From contig NC_135143.1 in NCBI RefSeq assembly GCF_051014445.1, positions 8,866,001 to 8,930,000 on the forward strand: a DNA stretch of 64,000 nt. The letters run 5' to 3'. A program made the translations under genes and the position numbers. This DNA is from Colletes latitarsis. Taxonomy: Eukaryota; Arthropoda; Insecta; Hymenoptera; Colletidae. The notes below the pieces were generated by a model. That model was not told the DNA's origin, did no database searches, and saw only the letters and a list, made by a program, of their open reading frames with translations. This document shows positions 13,360 through 25,310 of this stretch, piece after piece; the stretch's first letter is position 1; every line of letters begins with the position of its first letter.

Positions 13360-14460
13360 TTCTTTCAGTTTCGGTTAACGCGTGTATCGTTGGTATCCAA
13401 AGCATTTTCAGCGAATACGAATCGACGGATGTGGCCACTGGAAACGCGAACGGATATAATGCCGGGTTGAAACAGGTCGGAAATAGCAATTCATCGATAA
13501 CCCCCGGTCTGCTTTTCAACGTTAATCAGTAATTAATTAATCCCTGCTCGGTAGCAGCGGTGCGTTCGTCGCCAAACGTTTTTCGATGTAAGCATCCTCC
13601 GTTCCGGCTCTCCGTTCGGTCGAAAAATACGCGATCGGTGTAGAATTAGCAACGTGCACACGCGGTTTCGCTCGTGTATCGCCGCGCGATATCGCAGAAT
13701 GTATTCAAGCATTATACCCTCTGGTGGCCGTTCCAATGATCGCCGGGTATCATCGGGACGCGTGGTAATACATTAGCAAAGCTGCCCTCTCCCACCGTGA
13801 AACGTGCGTTTGCATGATCGCGTGCACCGCGTTTATTTGGTTTTGTAATCACTTACGGAATCGCGACGCTAATGAAATTTATCCCCGGAATTATACGATC
13901 GCGACGTTTCGGTAATACGTTCGGTTTGTACGATATCGTTTTTTTTTTTTCTTTATACTTTTTATTTTCGCTCGACGAGGATCGTCCGGTCGATTACGCG
14001 CGTCGACGGCGTCGACGATCGTTTATATGCATTCTAAGCCGCAAATGACACGTATCGATGCGGAATCTTCCGGTCGATGACGGCCAACTCGGGCAGACGC
14101 GCGGTCGGGTATAATTGTGCTCCGCTAGTAAACCGAAAACAGTAATTCATCAACACATCCGAACGAATTGGCAGCGGACCCGTCGCTAATCACTAATTAG
14201 CCAATTAGCTCACGCAATTTTGCTAATAACGACCGCGAATATCGAGCTGATGAATGACACTGCGCACCTGCAGCTACGTTAAGGGGCATTCAGCGAGGAA
14301 CGATGCTGGTCCTGGTGGCGTTTTGATTATAGCTATGCTCGTAATTAGTATTGTATCGACAAACTTACCGCCTTTCGCGGTTACGCTAATCAGGCTGATC
14401 GGTGTTTTGCACCTCGTCGACGATACTCGGAACGTCCACCGTTGGTTATTTGCCTAGGCG
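13360..14460. promoter_or_regulatory. Candidate enhancer region with homeodomain-type motif clusters
   Basis: A GC-richer island with no coding signal contains densely packed TAAT-core motifs. At 13523-13542 there is a TAATCAGTAATTAATTAATC string. At 14186-14211 several ATTA/TAAT cores overlap (CTAATCACTAATTAGCCAAT). A CACCTG E-box lies at 14265-14270. Such clusters are typical of developmental enhancers in large introns or gene deserts, but motif density alone does not prove function. Assignment to a target gene is not possible from sequence. Confidence 0.3.
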
Positions 14461-17194
14461 CGTCCACGGTTCTCCATTTTTTAATTGCGCGATCGGTAAA
14501 CGTCTCAATCGCTTATGTTTGCGATTAAACGCGTTCTCAGACTTCGATGGTCTTCCCTGTTTCATTATCGTGACATGATTCACGTTTTCTCGTTCAATAA
14601 GTCCTTAGAAAATCCAAGAGTTGGTGCGCGTAGCATCGAAAACTTTTGTTTTTAGTAAGCTTCATGACTTACTAGACAGCTGTCAAATTCTCAGTTATAT
14701 CCACCACACGATTTCATTCTTATTGTCCATCGAAGCAAGAAACTTTTGCTTAGTGAACGTCTCAACGTTCTGATAGGCTGAATATAAATGATTCGTGCAC
14801 GCTAATTTATTTGCGAGCCCTTTGTCTCAAACGCTTTTGTTTTATTTTTTTTTTATTAAGCATTTGAAACACCTTTATATGAAAAAAGAATTTCAGTTGT
14901 TGAGGCGACATCGAGAATCTTAAATAAATGGATAAAGAATAAATTTTGGAAGATATTTCAAAAACAAAATTGACGTATCTTTTTTTGTATCGATCAGAAC
15001 CATTTTAAAAGAGCGAAACGAGAGTGTAAAACTGAGGGTGCTGCAAATTGAGTTTGCTATTCTGCATAAAAACACGAAATCGATGCGTGTGAAATTAATT
15101 GGAAAATGTACCGTAAAATGAGACTTTGTTGTTCGTCGAATTTTATACGGATGTGAACAACCCTGACAAATGTTTTGTCACTCTATAAAGCCACTTCATG
15201 AATTGATACCTGAAAATGCGCAGAAAAAATATAGGTATTGCGTGGATTGCCAAGAAAACGCCTGAAAACAATGTCAGACGTTTCGTTAATTCTAACTGCG
15301 TATCAATTTTTATTTGTTCTCAACTTTTTCTATTTTAAAAAGTATTTTAATGGAATATACGAAAGAGTAAAGGGAATGAAAAGTAGTGCAATTTAGGAAG
15401 CAATGATATAACCTTCTTATTTGAAACTCTGTAGTAAGATAACAGTGGGATAACGCTTTTGACAATCGCTTAGAACTTCTAAAATAAGTTACTTTCCCGT
15501 TTCATTCTGTGTTAAGCGATCATTGTAATCTTCCATTAATTCGACTCCTCGTTCAGCGATATACTTCTATCATTTACTACTTTGATACTCTTCGTAATAT
15601 CTAATGTTGTTATAAAATCGTCGTCTGTGGCCCACATTGAAAAATCTTTAAAACTGAATTATAATATTTTGTAATTAATAGTTTGTATGCCAAATTGTTC
15701 AGAAAAATCCCTTTCTAAGATTTCTAATGCAATATTTATATCGCCCTAATTTTTTAAGAGAAATGGATAGCTTGTTAAAATTATTGGAATCGTTAAAAAT
15801 GATAACATAACGTTTCAGTTGTTTTGATAAGAATTTATTATTGATTTAAATTTATTAAAACGATACATGTACGTGTCTCGAATTCCTACATTTTCTTTCG
15901 GGACTCGTTTCAAATTGCTCTCAAAATAAATGTTATGCATATAGCTTGAGCCATTTATCTAGCGTGGTGAAAAGCCCCAGGGATTCTGAATGAAATGCCA
16001 CGAATAGGAATTCCACTAACAAGAAAAATAAGCATTAATTCTATGAATTCTTTGTAATCTTTCCTCGGCTGCACCTCCTACAAACCCTCTAACGCAAACT
16101 CGATATTTTCCTTTACGTCCGCGATATTTGTATATACATTACAAATTTTTTTGTCAATATTGTTTGGAAAATGGAACGTTCCAACGTTTATATCCTGACT
16201 AAGACATGTAAAATTATTTTACACGCGGGATGTTGATACAGTAGATAATAAATCCCTTTCAATTATTTGCTCTAGAATTACACGCGCACCTTGAAATTGC
16301 GGCTAGTATTTGATAACGCGATATCGCATAAAACCACTTGCACTTTGTTTGCTATGTCTTATCTAGCAATAATTGAACGTCATTGGTCGTTCCTACCGTT
16401 ACATAAAATTCCAAAAATTCCTAGTAACTTTTCGGACGACATCGAAGCTGAAAGTGAAATTTAAACTATGTATAGAATATTCATTTTGCCAACGTTACTC
16501 GAAACGATATGAAACGGAACAATTAATAAACAGATAAAGAACGAGGGAACAGTTTCGTGATTTTCTGTAAGAATTGCAAGGATGTAGATAAAGCGTGTCA
16601 AAACTGAAAGTCATCGCGGAGGCATAATTTTCGAGAGGGAAATTCGACGTAGGAGAAGCTGCGTAAAGTTTGCGACATAATGTTGAGTTAGGCCGTGTAA
16701 ATAGGAGGCACCAGCCGAGCTAGATGGATCCCTCGTTTGTACAATACCTCTTTGTCGAGTTGCAAACGGCTGTTTCGTGCCGGCAAACAACTGTTGGTGC
16801 TTAGCTATGCAATAACAATACCACTCACCGTCTGCATTGTTATTTCTACAGGAAACTAAACTCAGTTTCTTCGTCCTTATTGAATTAATGTTTCTATTTG
16901 ACACTTACTTACATCTGACGCGCTTTCGCTTCGCGTACATATGATTCTCAGCGAGGGACCTTTCTCACCGTTACTCGTTAAAAAGTTACATAATTCCCGT
17001 AACGAAACAAAATCAAATATTCTTTTTCTATTTTTCGTTAGAAAAATTTCTATTTGAATAATAGTGTTTTCAGTAGGATATTCGGATACGGTAAACTAGT
17101 GTCAGCGATAATTAAAAATATTTCGATCGAGGTATTATAGCTCCAGAAGACGAACCAGTCAGAAAATCAGTAAAACTGGATATGGACATTTTAT
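14461..17194. other. AT-rich non-coding stretch
   Basis: No supported gene. A minus-strand arrangement at 16823-16847 resembles a 17-nt microexon between an acceptor and GTGAGT, but it is too weak to call. The remainder is plain AT-rich sequence. Confidence 0.5.
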
Positions 17195-17215
17195 GGGGGG
17201 GGGGGGGGGGGGGGG
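17195..17215. repeat. 21-bp poly-G run
   Basis: Uninterrupted G21, the longest homopolymer in the window, expected to vary in length. It could form quadruplex-type structure on the plus strand. Confidence 0.9.
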
Positions 17216-17230
17216 CGGTTATTGTTGAAG

Positions 17231-17578
17231 AAAATGAAAAACTTAATTCGCCTAGTCCCGGAATCCACCGCCATCTGCGAAAGATGGGAAAGAACTGCAA
17301 AACAGCTGGCTTTAGTTAGGCAGCGGAGAGTTGTGTTCCGTCAAAACAGGGCGAGGGCCATACGTAGCAAAAGAAACGTTGCAACGACCGCACTATTTCA
17401 ATTGGAATACCGCGAACCGTCCACCGTAATGACCGGATATTACTATGTCAGATTGTTACTTTTTCCGATGCTTGTGAAATGGTATAAACGAAAACGAATA
17501 AAAACATTGGGCAAAGCGAAAAATCTCGTTCCTGGAAGTTTGTACAATAAAATCAAACTGTGTAAAAGGGTCGTTTAA
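17231..17578 (+). CDS. Unrecognised basic open frame, uncertain
   Basis: An open frame of about 115 codons starts at ATG 17231 just after the G21 run and ends in TAA shortly before a MITE. The predicted product is very basic, with many Arg and Lys, and has a short hydrophobic stretch about two-thirds along (around VRLLLFPML). I recognise no domain, signal peptide or catalytic motif. There is no clear core promoter or splice context. It may be chance, or a remnant of a mobile element. It is listed because it is among the longer ATG-initiated frames lying in sequence that is not GC-rich. Confidence 0.12.
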   Translation, partial: KMKNLIRLVPESTAICERWERTAKQLALVRQRRVVFRQNRARAIRSKRNVATTALFQLEYREPSTVMTGYYYVRLLLFPMLVKWYKRKRIKTLGKAKNLVPGSLYNKIKLCKRVV

Positions 17579-17679
17579 AACATAGCAGAAATACGCAGGC
17601 AATAAATATACAATACATTGTTAAATAATCGTCAATTGGAACAATTTTATTCCAGAAAACAACTTTTTATGTTTTTACG

Positions 17680-18084
17680 TATAGTCCGGGCCACGATATA
17701 GGGAGGTCGTAAACTAAACTCTTGAGGGTTGGGACCGACTACTGCTGCGGCACTTAGGGCCGTACATGACATCTTGATTGAGGATGCCTTTCTGAATGTC
17801 TTTCTGTGTCCGTAACTGGCACTATTTTTTTCATTTTCTACATGCATATATTATAAGCAGGTAAATTAAGATATTCAAGACTTGAGTAAGATCTTTATAT
17901 ACCTGTTACGATACCTCTAAAAATGTTGACACTAGATAAAACATTTCTTCGTACGGCCCTGACTATGGTCTAAGGCCCTTAGCTGCTCGTATTTCTGTCA
18001 ATTTACTTGTTTCGGGAGCTGAAACGTGTAAACTTTGACACCTACTCGAGTTTACGACCTCACTATATCGTGGCCCGGACTATA
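17680..18084 (+). mobile_element. TA-flanked MITE, family 2, copy 1
   Basis: The left end TATAGTCCGGGCCACGATAT and the right end are perfect inverted repeats over 22 bp, and similarity continues through GAGGTCGTAAACT (about 35 bp). The terminal TATA includes a TA target duplication, as in Tc1/mariner-type insertions. The 405-bp element carries no transposase. A second copy in reverse orientation lies at 56714-57085, and the two match at high identity along most of the interior. It is therefore a dispersed non-autonomous transposon rather than a local palindrome. Confidence 0.85.
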
Positions 18085-20000
18085 CTCTACAGTTATAGAA
18101 TATAAAAAAATATTTTAAATCGATAACCGTAAAGTGTCAGGAAGAATCACAATGGCTGTTACGAAAACATGAGTTCAGTTTCATTTACAAAGTAAGAACG
18201 ATTTCCATTAATTTGCACACGTTAAGGACACGCGATGTATAATTTATGCCCAACCGTTTATGGTCTACGCGTCTGTTTAACACTCTTCTGCACTGGTTTA
18301 GCATCTATTGTACGCACCGCCAAGTATTTGCTTATGCTGTAAACGTCAAATATGTTTCATACCGATTCGTTCGCGTTGCGGCGTGGATCTAGCAGCGTCT
18401 CGAGGACGTCGCTCGTTGTGCAAGTCAACGGTACAAAACGTTCCAACTGTTATCTAATCTCCGATAGTCGCCCCGTGTCTTTGCCTCGTCGACTGGCGTT
18501 GGGAGTGAAGAAATATTTACTCACAACCCGTCATACCTTCCATGTGCATCCGGTTTTAGGCTAAATTCGTCGCGCCTAAATGTCCAAGTGCCTATGATAT
18601 CACATTTTTTCGAAGACACTAATTTCAATTTGTCTTGACTCACGGAATCGATATTACGAACCGTTTGCTGTTTCGATATTAAATTTTTAGATGTTATGAC
18701 TATTATATCAATGTCTGGAATAGTAATATTTATTTGGAATATCTTCGATAAAATAGAATGAAGCAGCCCATGCTAATTATCATATAAATATACCAAGATT
18801 CAACGTTTTAAAAAAATTAATAAAATTTACCTAAGTAATATAGAAAAATTTAATTTTTAAGTCATTGAAAAATCAAATGTAATTTGTTATTTCATTTTTC
18901 GGAGTTTCGAAAGAGTACCAATGCAAATATAACAATAAATTCGAACGTTAATATGTTAAAAATCAATACGCGTCTCTTAAAAGATTTTAATTTCAATAAA
19001 TACCATTGGTCTCCCGTTAAACTTATTTACGAACTCATGAAAATAAATAACAATACGTTTAATTAAAATGTTTTTCTTTGATATTTGCATTCGATTGATT
19101 CTCTCTTTTACGTGCGTTTTAACAAATTTCAATTAAGCACCGTTACACATTCGATGTTTGTACATCGCCACTGTTACTCTCAACAGTCTTCTATCATTCA
19201 GTCATTCGTTCGCGTGTATGTTCGCGTTTCACCGTTGCTTTTTAACTGATGTATGTAATATGCATTTTAATTGATAATTCAACGTACAAAAACAGAACTT
19301 ACTTTCCACCGAGCGCGTTACAATTGTTTCGTTCAAATTTTCGTTACATTTTGTTTTACAACTGCTTTTAAATTTAACGTGTACGAACTCTGGAAAGGAA
19401 AATGCACATTTAGTAAATTTGTGCACGGTACAAAATATTATTTAATTACGTTTGTTACACTTTGCTTAGACTGATTTTCTATTGCGTGTAAAATTTATAC
19501 AACTTCCACGATTTTCGATTATGGCATTGCATGTTAAATTAACAAGTATTCTCTTTGCAACTGTTTGCTATTAAAATTAATACACAACTTTCGTTGACAG
19601 TTATTAAATATTACTATAAGCATAAAGATACTTGGTTTCAGGTTAACTCGCATGATATTATCGTAACTGAATATTTTATTACAGTGATCTATATAACTAA
19701 TTCATTTTGAACATTATCATAGTTGTACACGGTGAACATTATGCGAGGGTTCCTTTTAAAAAATCAATTTAAAAACTTCCTCTAGTATGAGAAATATGAC
19801 TTTGCGTTTACGGTTTAATAGAGTACGAAATACACTTAAAATGTAATTTATTTTATTCGCTGAAAAATTAAATTTAAACAAGCTAAACTTGCTTGCTCGA
19901 GCTCCCTAATATTTTTGATCGTATTTCGTATTTTATGGACTCTTACCAACTGCAAAATAATACAGAACAATTATCTTAAGTATCATTTGATGAATCGAGT
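18085..20000. other. AT-rich non-coding stretch
   Basis: No gene-like frame, repeat or RNA structure that I can support. Confidence 0.5.
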
Positions 20001-21700
20001 TAACTACCACGAATGTTCAAAATAAATTTCCACGTAAACGAAACATAGTATAAAAAAGTTCCATTTCAAACGTTCGATTCAGTTTTGCACGAAGAATCGC
20101 CCTCTTTTTTTCATCGTGCCACCGTTTCGTAATTGTTTCGATAAATAGTTTGAAACACGAACGACTGCAACCCGTCCTCCGACGAACCCAAAAAAACATG
20201 TCCAAGAAACTTAAGAGTGATCCTTCCTTGCAGATGACACTCGGCATGCCGCCGTCGTAAGGTCGACATGCAGCCGTCCACGCACGTGCCCACGAAAAAA
20301 TGAGCACAACCACGAACGGACGCAAGAGACATTGAAATTAATGGCGGTTCGACGGGTCTCCGTGAACGCGACGCGTGAACAGTTGCAGAAAGCGTGAACG
20401 CGCACGAGGTTGGAGTTAGCGGCTGTCGAGGAGAAATAATAATAAAAAAAAAAGGAAGCACCGTAGAAAGTCGAGCGTGTAAATTCTCCGGAGATACGGT
20501 TAAGTGGGTACGGAAGCGTGCAGCCGCCGCATTGAGCTGTTCCGGCGCGAAAACGCGCTCGTAGGATCGTGAGGGATGCGGCCCATGGGCGAAGGGTGGG
20601 GTCTGTGGGCACCGATAAGGCTTATCCGAAGATACGATGGCCGCCAACTCGGCTCTTATCGTCAGTCGTAGTGTTCAGGTGGCGTCGACGAGATCGCCGT
20701 TCGGTTTAACTTACGCTGATATTGCGGGTTCGCGTCTTTTCCACGTACGAGCATCGCGATTCGATCCTGCTGACCGAGTTCGACCGGCTGGACGAGAATT
20801 AAAGGCTGCCACGGAAGTGCCGGAGGATTTCGAGGAGGTGGCGGGACACGTTTGAGCCAGGAGGAGCACCGTAGAGAAAACAGGTTGGAGAAACGACCGT
20901 CAGGATAGGAAGGATAACGAACGATCGCTGTCGCGGAAACTGTTCGTGTCCCTCCCCTTACCCGACGCTCTAATCGTCTTGTTCTCAAAGCGTCTCGAGA
21001 TTTTAATTTGACGTTTTAACGCGCGAAGTGATCAGCGGCAAAGAGAAGTCGAGGAGGATAGAGAGTAGCTGGAAGGAGCTCGTGAAACGCCGCGCGAAAC
21101 CTTGGGAGCCTGCAGCACCCCGGGTGCAGAGAGGGAAGGACGAAGGGAAGAAAGCAAGCGGCGCGAAGGACAAAAGCGTTAGAGGGTAATCTGAGAGAGC
21201 AAGCCTCTCTTTCCTGAACGCTTTTACCAGCCCGCGGGCGTCGCCGTTTCCCTTCCGTTCTTCGCCGTCGCTTTCTTTCGCCTTCTTGCTTCTGGAGGCC
21301 TCCGGCTCGCGCGCTAAATTATTCGTGACCCCTTTGACACTTGACAGCGGCGGCAGTTCCGGTAATTGTATCTCTATCTTCGCGCTCCAGACCCCCCGGA
21401 GTTTGACTTTCCGCGTCCTCGCTCCATCGCGTCTCGACCGACGAAGCTCGACCCCTCGTTTGCGTTTCTTCGACTGCGGGTATCGAATCCAACCGACGCG
21501 AATATCCCAATTTTAGTCTTCGATATCTATCCGTCGCTCCACGACCGTCGCGTTACACGTATTTTCGTTGCAAGCTTCCTTGGGACGCGTTTGGGAAATC
21601 TTTCGAGCCCTGCCTCGGGTCTTCGGATGGATTACTTTCGCAGTCTAGCGTTTTTGCGTTCTAAGTTTTGTCCATTTGCGCGACAGGAGGCTGAAAGATA
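20001..21700 (+). promoter_or_regulatory. CpG-rich island, probable promoter / 5' exon
   Basis: The base composition is sharply GC- and CpG-rich relative to both flanks. Frames are open on several strands at once (up to 178 codons at 20111-20647 minus), as expected for stop-poor GC-rich DNA, and none has a recognisable domain. The island contains an Initiator/DPE pair at 20662-20695. Downstream sequence is purine-rich, leader-like DNA without a strong consensus donor before about 21816. It could be the first non-coding exon of the plus-strand gene whose coding exon is at 28.6 kb; that link is inference. Confidence 0.4.
20662..20695 (+). promoter_or_regulatory. Candidate TATA-less core promoter: Inr + DPE
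   Basis: TCAGTC at 20662-20667 matches the arthropod Initiator TCAKTY, with A+1 at 20664. AGATC at 20691-20695 matches the DPE consensus RGWYV at exactly +28 to +32. No TATA box sits 25-35 bp upstream. The pair is degenerate enough to occur by chance a few times in 64 kb, so the location inside a CpG-rich island is the main support. Confidence 0.4.
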
Positions 21701-21713
21701 ATAATAAACACTC

Positions 21714-21862
21714 TTAACGCTTTGACTCTTCACTGTGGAGCTAGAACAATTAATTCTCGAGTCGAAATGTTGAATAAATTTGAATAGGATTCGTGAATTT
21801 TAGCGAGGTTACAAAAGTAAGTAAGTAAAATCAAAGTTTTGGTCTGACAGTCAACGCGTTAA
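21714..21862 (+). mobile_element. Short TTAA-flanked MITE (141 bp)
   Basis: TTAACGCTTTGACT at the left is mirrored by AGTCAACGCGTTAA at the right, with TTAA at both edges as piggyBac-type target duplication. Related sequence occurs at 35916-36081 and 56258-56421, both sharing the GTCAACG-GTTAA type terminus. Non-coding and non-autonomous. Confidence 0.75.
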
Positions 21863-22517
21863 GAGGCTTTGCTACTTTAAAATTAGTTAATATGAAAAGG
21901 ACGAACAGGCGAATAGTATTTCCATCAAACTGAGGGAACTTAATCTAAAGGTTCTGCATGAACGTTTTATTTTCGAATTAGAAGTAAATATTGTGCAAAT
22001 AGAATAAGCATTTTAAAATTTCATTTCAATAACATTCAATATCAGCAAGGTCTCGAGCAACCCCAGAATATATTCTATTTATTATAATGATTAAGAGACG
22101 CAGGCTTAGATCCGTGAGTACCTCTTCTGTAATTTCTAATTTTTCAAATGATTAATGTAGCACATTATAAACCTTGTATCGTCGCCAGATGGATTACATA
22201 ACGCTCTGTTTGATACGTGTCTACAAAACGATCAAGGAAATCTTTTAAATTGATAGTTGTCCGTCGGTAGATGAGTCGTTTAAAATATTCTCAAACAAAG
22301 GAATCGTCTAGTGAAACCTGAGAAGCACATAGATCGCGCAGTTCTACTTTACCTTATTTAACCATTTTCTTTGATGAATTATGACTGTTTGACGAGTGTG
22401 TGAAAAATTCAAATACGTTGCAAAAAGTGTAATAGATGCAAACAATATGTAGACTTTATGTCATGACAAAAGACAATCAACGCGTTTTGTGTTCTACCGA
22501 GAGTTTCAAAATTATTT
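21863..22517. other. Non-coding stretch
   Basis: Nothing supported beyond AT-rich non-coding DNA. Confidence 0.5.
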
Positions 22518-22633
22518 AATCGAGTTAAAGCGAATCCGTGTTGTAAGAGTGTCGTGTTATAGTGGAAATTTCCGCAATTCTGTAACCGTGTTAGAGCGAA
22601 ATCGTGTTGCAGAAGTACCGTGTTACACAGGGA
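22518..22633 (+). repeat. Two-unit tandem repeat, period 66 bp
   Basis: AATCGAGTTAAAGCGAATCC at 22518 and AACCGTGTTAGAGCGAAATC at 22584 start two related blocks. Each continues through GTGTTG-A-AAGT and CGTGTTA. Confidence 0.65.
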
Positions 22634-22930
22634 CTGGTACTCGTTTTCATTGCGTCTCAATGGTGAATTGGACGCAGAAATTCGGTCCATTAAATATTTT
22701 TTGCCTAACTGATGCGTAAATCAATAATAATCTTTAGTGCATTAGTAATCTTGTGAATCGTTAAATGACGCTCGTTATCAATTATGGCCTTGAATTTATC
22801 AGTACTTGTCGTAACAGACCTTTAGACGCGAGGTGCATCTTTGATAACAAACTTCCTTCTCCAAATCTGCAGAACCACTTTCTACAGCAATGGTTCTTAA
22901 GCTAAATATTTATATTTATTTTTGTCATAT

Positions 22931-23041
22931 ACATTACAATTACATTTATAAATATTAATATTTGTATATTTATATAATATTTATAAGTATTAATATTAAT
23001 ATTATACATTATACATTACAATTACATTTACAAATATTAAT
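22931..23041 (+). repeat. Duplicated 29-bp AT-rich unit
   Basis: The 29-bp segment at 22931-22959 recurs at 23013-23041 with one visible difference. It is separated by very AT-rich DNA full of TAATATT inverted motifs. Simple, low-complexity sequence. Confidence 0.75.
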
Positions 23042-23599
23042 TTCACTCTTTCGGCTCTTTAAAATTACAATAGCTGTTAGATCTTTCAATGTTTTCACGT
23101 TATTATTGTAACCTGACTCTAAAAACTTTCAAATGTTGATCAAAATGCTACCAAGTAGTAGTTGAGATTCGAAACTCCCTATTAATTTTTGCAGAAAACG
23201 AACAACCCTTTACTGTCTAACATAAACTCTCATTTAATGGAAGGATTTAGTGGAGGAGTGGTAAATTTTATATTAATACGTCTGGTTAAAAACTGGGTCC
23301 TCCTACTTCTCATTTTAATTTGGAGGTACTACAGCATATAGGAATTTACATTGCGCATAAACAATTGGGAATCATAAATGTCCCGTCATATCATTTATTT
23401 TCAAACGAGACAACAAATTTTAATATACAAATTTCTTCGTATCGAATTTAAATAATGGTTTACAAACTGACTGAGAAATATAGTAATTTCACACGATCGA
23501 TGTATATGATAATATAATATTATTTAGTAAATCAATTCTAGTCGATTTACATACACAATAATTTATTTAAAACAAAACAATAACAATATTTGCTATTTT

Positions 23600-24007
23600 A
23601 TTATTCAAGTTTAACAAGTTCGCTTGTTCGCGTCCGGTGCGAAACTAAATTCAACGGTCCAAGTTCTTAATGTCCGAGTTTAAGAAGTACAAAGTTCGTT
23701 TAATGTTCGTCGAGAATCTAAGCAATTCTAGAATCCAAACAATTCGAGAATCCAAGCAATTCTGTTCTGTCCCTGCCTCGTAGCCAAAAAGGAACCTCCG
23801 AATCTCCCTCTTGGTGTCTCCTTGGGCCTCGTCCGGCTCAATCCGAATTTTGCACAATTTTGGATTGTGCAACGCCCACAGCTTGGTTTGTTTCATCCTA
23901 CAAACCAAGATCTGCAGGACGTTGCACAACCCCTGGGTTAATTTATTACCCATTCTTGTTTTTACGGTCCTAGACCTGGCGGTCAACACGTGAGGGTTTG
24001 CGTTACA
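23600..24007 (-). mobile_element. LTR-like retroelement fragment
   Basis: Read on the minus strand, the segment begins TGTAACGCAAACCC, as many insect LTRs begin TGT. It contains a GC-richer body and ends near an AATAAAA poly-A signal close to 23605. I could not find a clean CA end with matching target duplications, so the boundary at 23600 is approximate. A minus-strand frame of 112 codons (23651-23989) runs through it but shows no gag, protease or RT motif. It contains the 17-bp triplicate at 23711-23761. Confidence 0.3.
23711..23761 (+). repeat. Three tandem 17-bp units
   Basis: CGAGAATCTAAGCAATT, CTAGAATCCAAACAATT and CGAGAATCCAAGCAATT are contiguous. The first and third units differ at one position. 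Confidence 0.9.
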
Positions 24008-25308
24008 TCAATTGCCGTCGAGGGTGGTCTAACCGGGGACCATTTCCAAAGAAATCTAAAACCAGCATCCGGCCAGAGCTAGTCCTTTAGAAATTACATG
24101 CAGTCCGTGGAGAATTGCGATTTCCTCAAAAACGGCACTGTTCATTGTCGACTGCAGCGGAAACCCTTCACGTGGCGGCAACAAAGATAGTATCTTTTCA
24201 ATATCACCCTGAACACAACCTCAAATTAATAGACTCTACGATTCCATTTGGACAATTATTTATTTAGTATAGACTCATTCACGCTTTATAGAAAAAGATT
24301 TTCATCTTTCGTCGTGCTTTTTACGTCCCCCTTTGTTCATTACGTTTAAGCATTTCGTTCGAATTTCTTCGTGTGCTCCTTGTAAATAGCTGGGCACTCT
24401 CTTCCAGCAAGCGGGATCTTTCGCGTTCGATGCTGTTGCGAGTAAATGGTCACTCGAGCCCCGAAAAAACGTTGAAATTCTCGAGCTACGAAATGTCATC
24501 GTTCCTTATCCTCGACCCATTTTCTGGTGCTTTCACGTCTGGTAAATAACCGAGGCTTGATCGCTTCGAGCTTCTGAGGGGACAAAGGAAACTAGCCGGT
24601 GAAACTGCGCGTACAGACTGAACCGGAAGTAAGAGGAAGCTTCTCGTGCAAGAGAATGAAAGATACGATGCACGAACGAAGGTAGTAGAAAGGGCGAACG
24701 AGAAGAGTAACATTAAGGAAGATCAAGCAGTGACTCGCCTGGTTGACGTATACGAGACGAGTTTCTAATTAAACTTAAACTTTTAATTGACTCGTTGGGA
24801 AGCCGTTTCGCGCGAGAAGGTGTGCTTCCCCCCCCCCCCCCCCCCCACGTACGCGTTTCAGTTATCCACGTTTCTCCGATTTCACTTGTTCCCGGAGTAT
24901 TCAGTCTTCCCAGGTTTGACCTTTCCTATCTCTCTGTTACGTCCCTTTCGTTCGAAAACTGTCCGCGGAACCTTCTTTATGGCCAGTATTAGGCAAATTT
25001 TATTCATGAATAACTAATAGACATTTTCAATCGATTCGTAAACTAACTTCCGTGTCAGTTTCATTCGTAAATTCATTTCTAAGTTAGAATCTATTAACCA
25101 GTTCTTGGAACTGGTTCAGACGTGCAAAGATATGGAAAAAAGCTAGTTTACGTATGAATTTAACGTTTTTATTCGTAATTTGAGAATTAAATTTGCGATA
25201 CTAATGTTTCAGATAAAAGTTAAATAATGTCTAGAGGTACGTAATTCAATGTAAGTTTTTCCTATGACACGTACAGGTCAACTTTGTTTTTTCTAGACGC
25301 AAAACATA
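24008..25308. other. Non-coding stretch with poly-C run
   Basis: No gene is supported. A C19 run lies at 24828-24846. Short frames encoding proline runs through it are artefacts of the homopolymer. Confidence 0.5.
24828..24846. repeat. 19-bp poly-C run
   Basis: Uninterrupted C19, a slippage-prone homopolymer. Confidence 0.9.
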
Positions 25309-25310
25309 TA

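Noticed and set aside
16823..16847. Possible 17-nt minus-strand microexon between TTTCCTGTAG and GTGAGT
   Set aside because: Short acceptor-donor pairs like this are expected by chance in 64 kb, and no minus-strand gene is evident nearby.
20111..20647. Longest open frame in the window (178 codons, minus strand)
   Set aside because: It lies in stop-poor CpG-rich DNA that is also open in other frames, the translation has no recognisable domain, and it overlaps the candidate plus-strand promoter.
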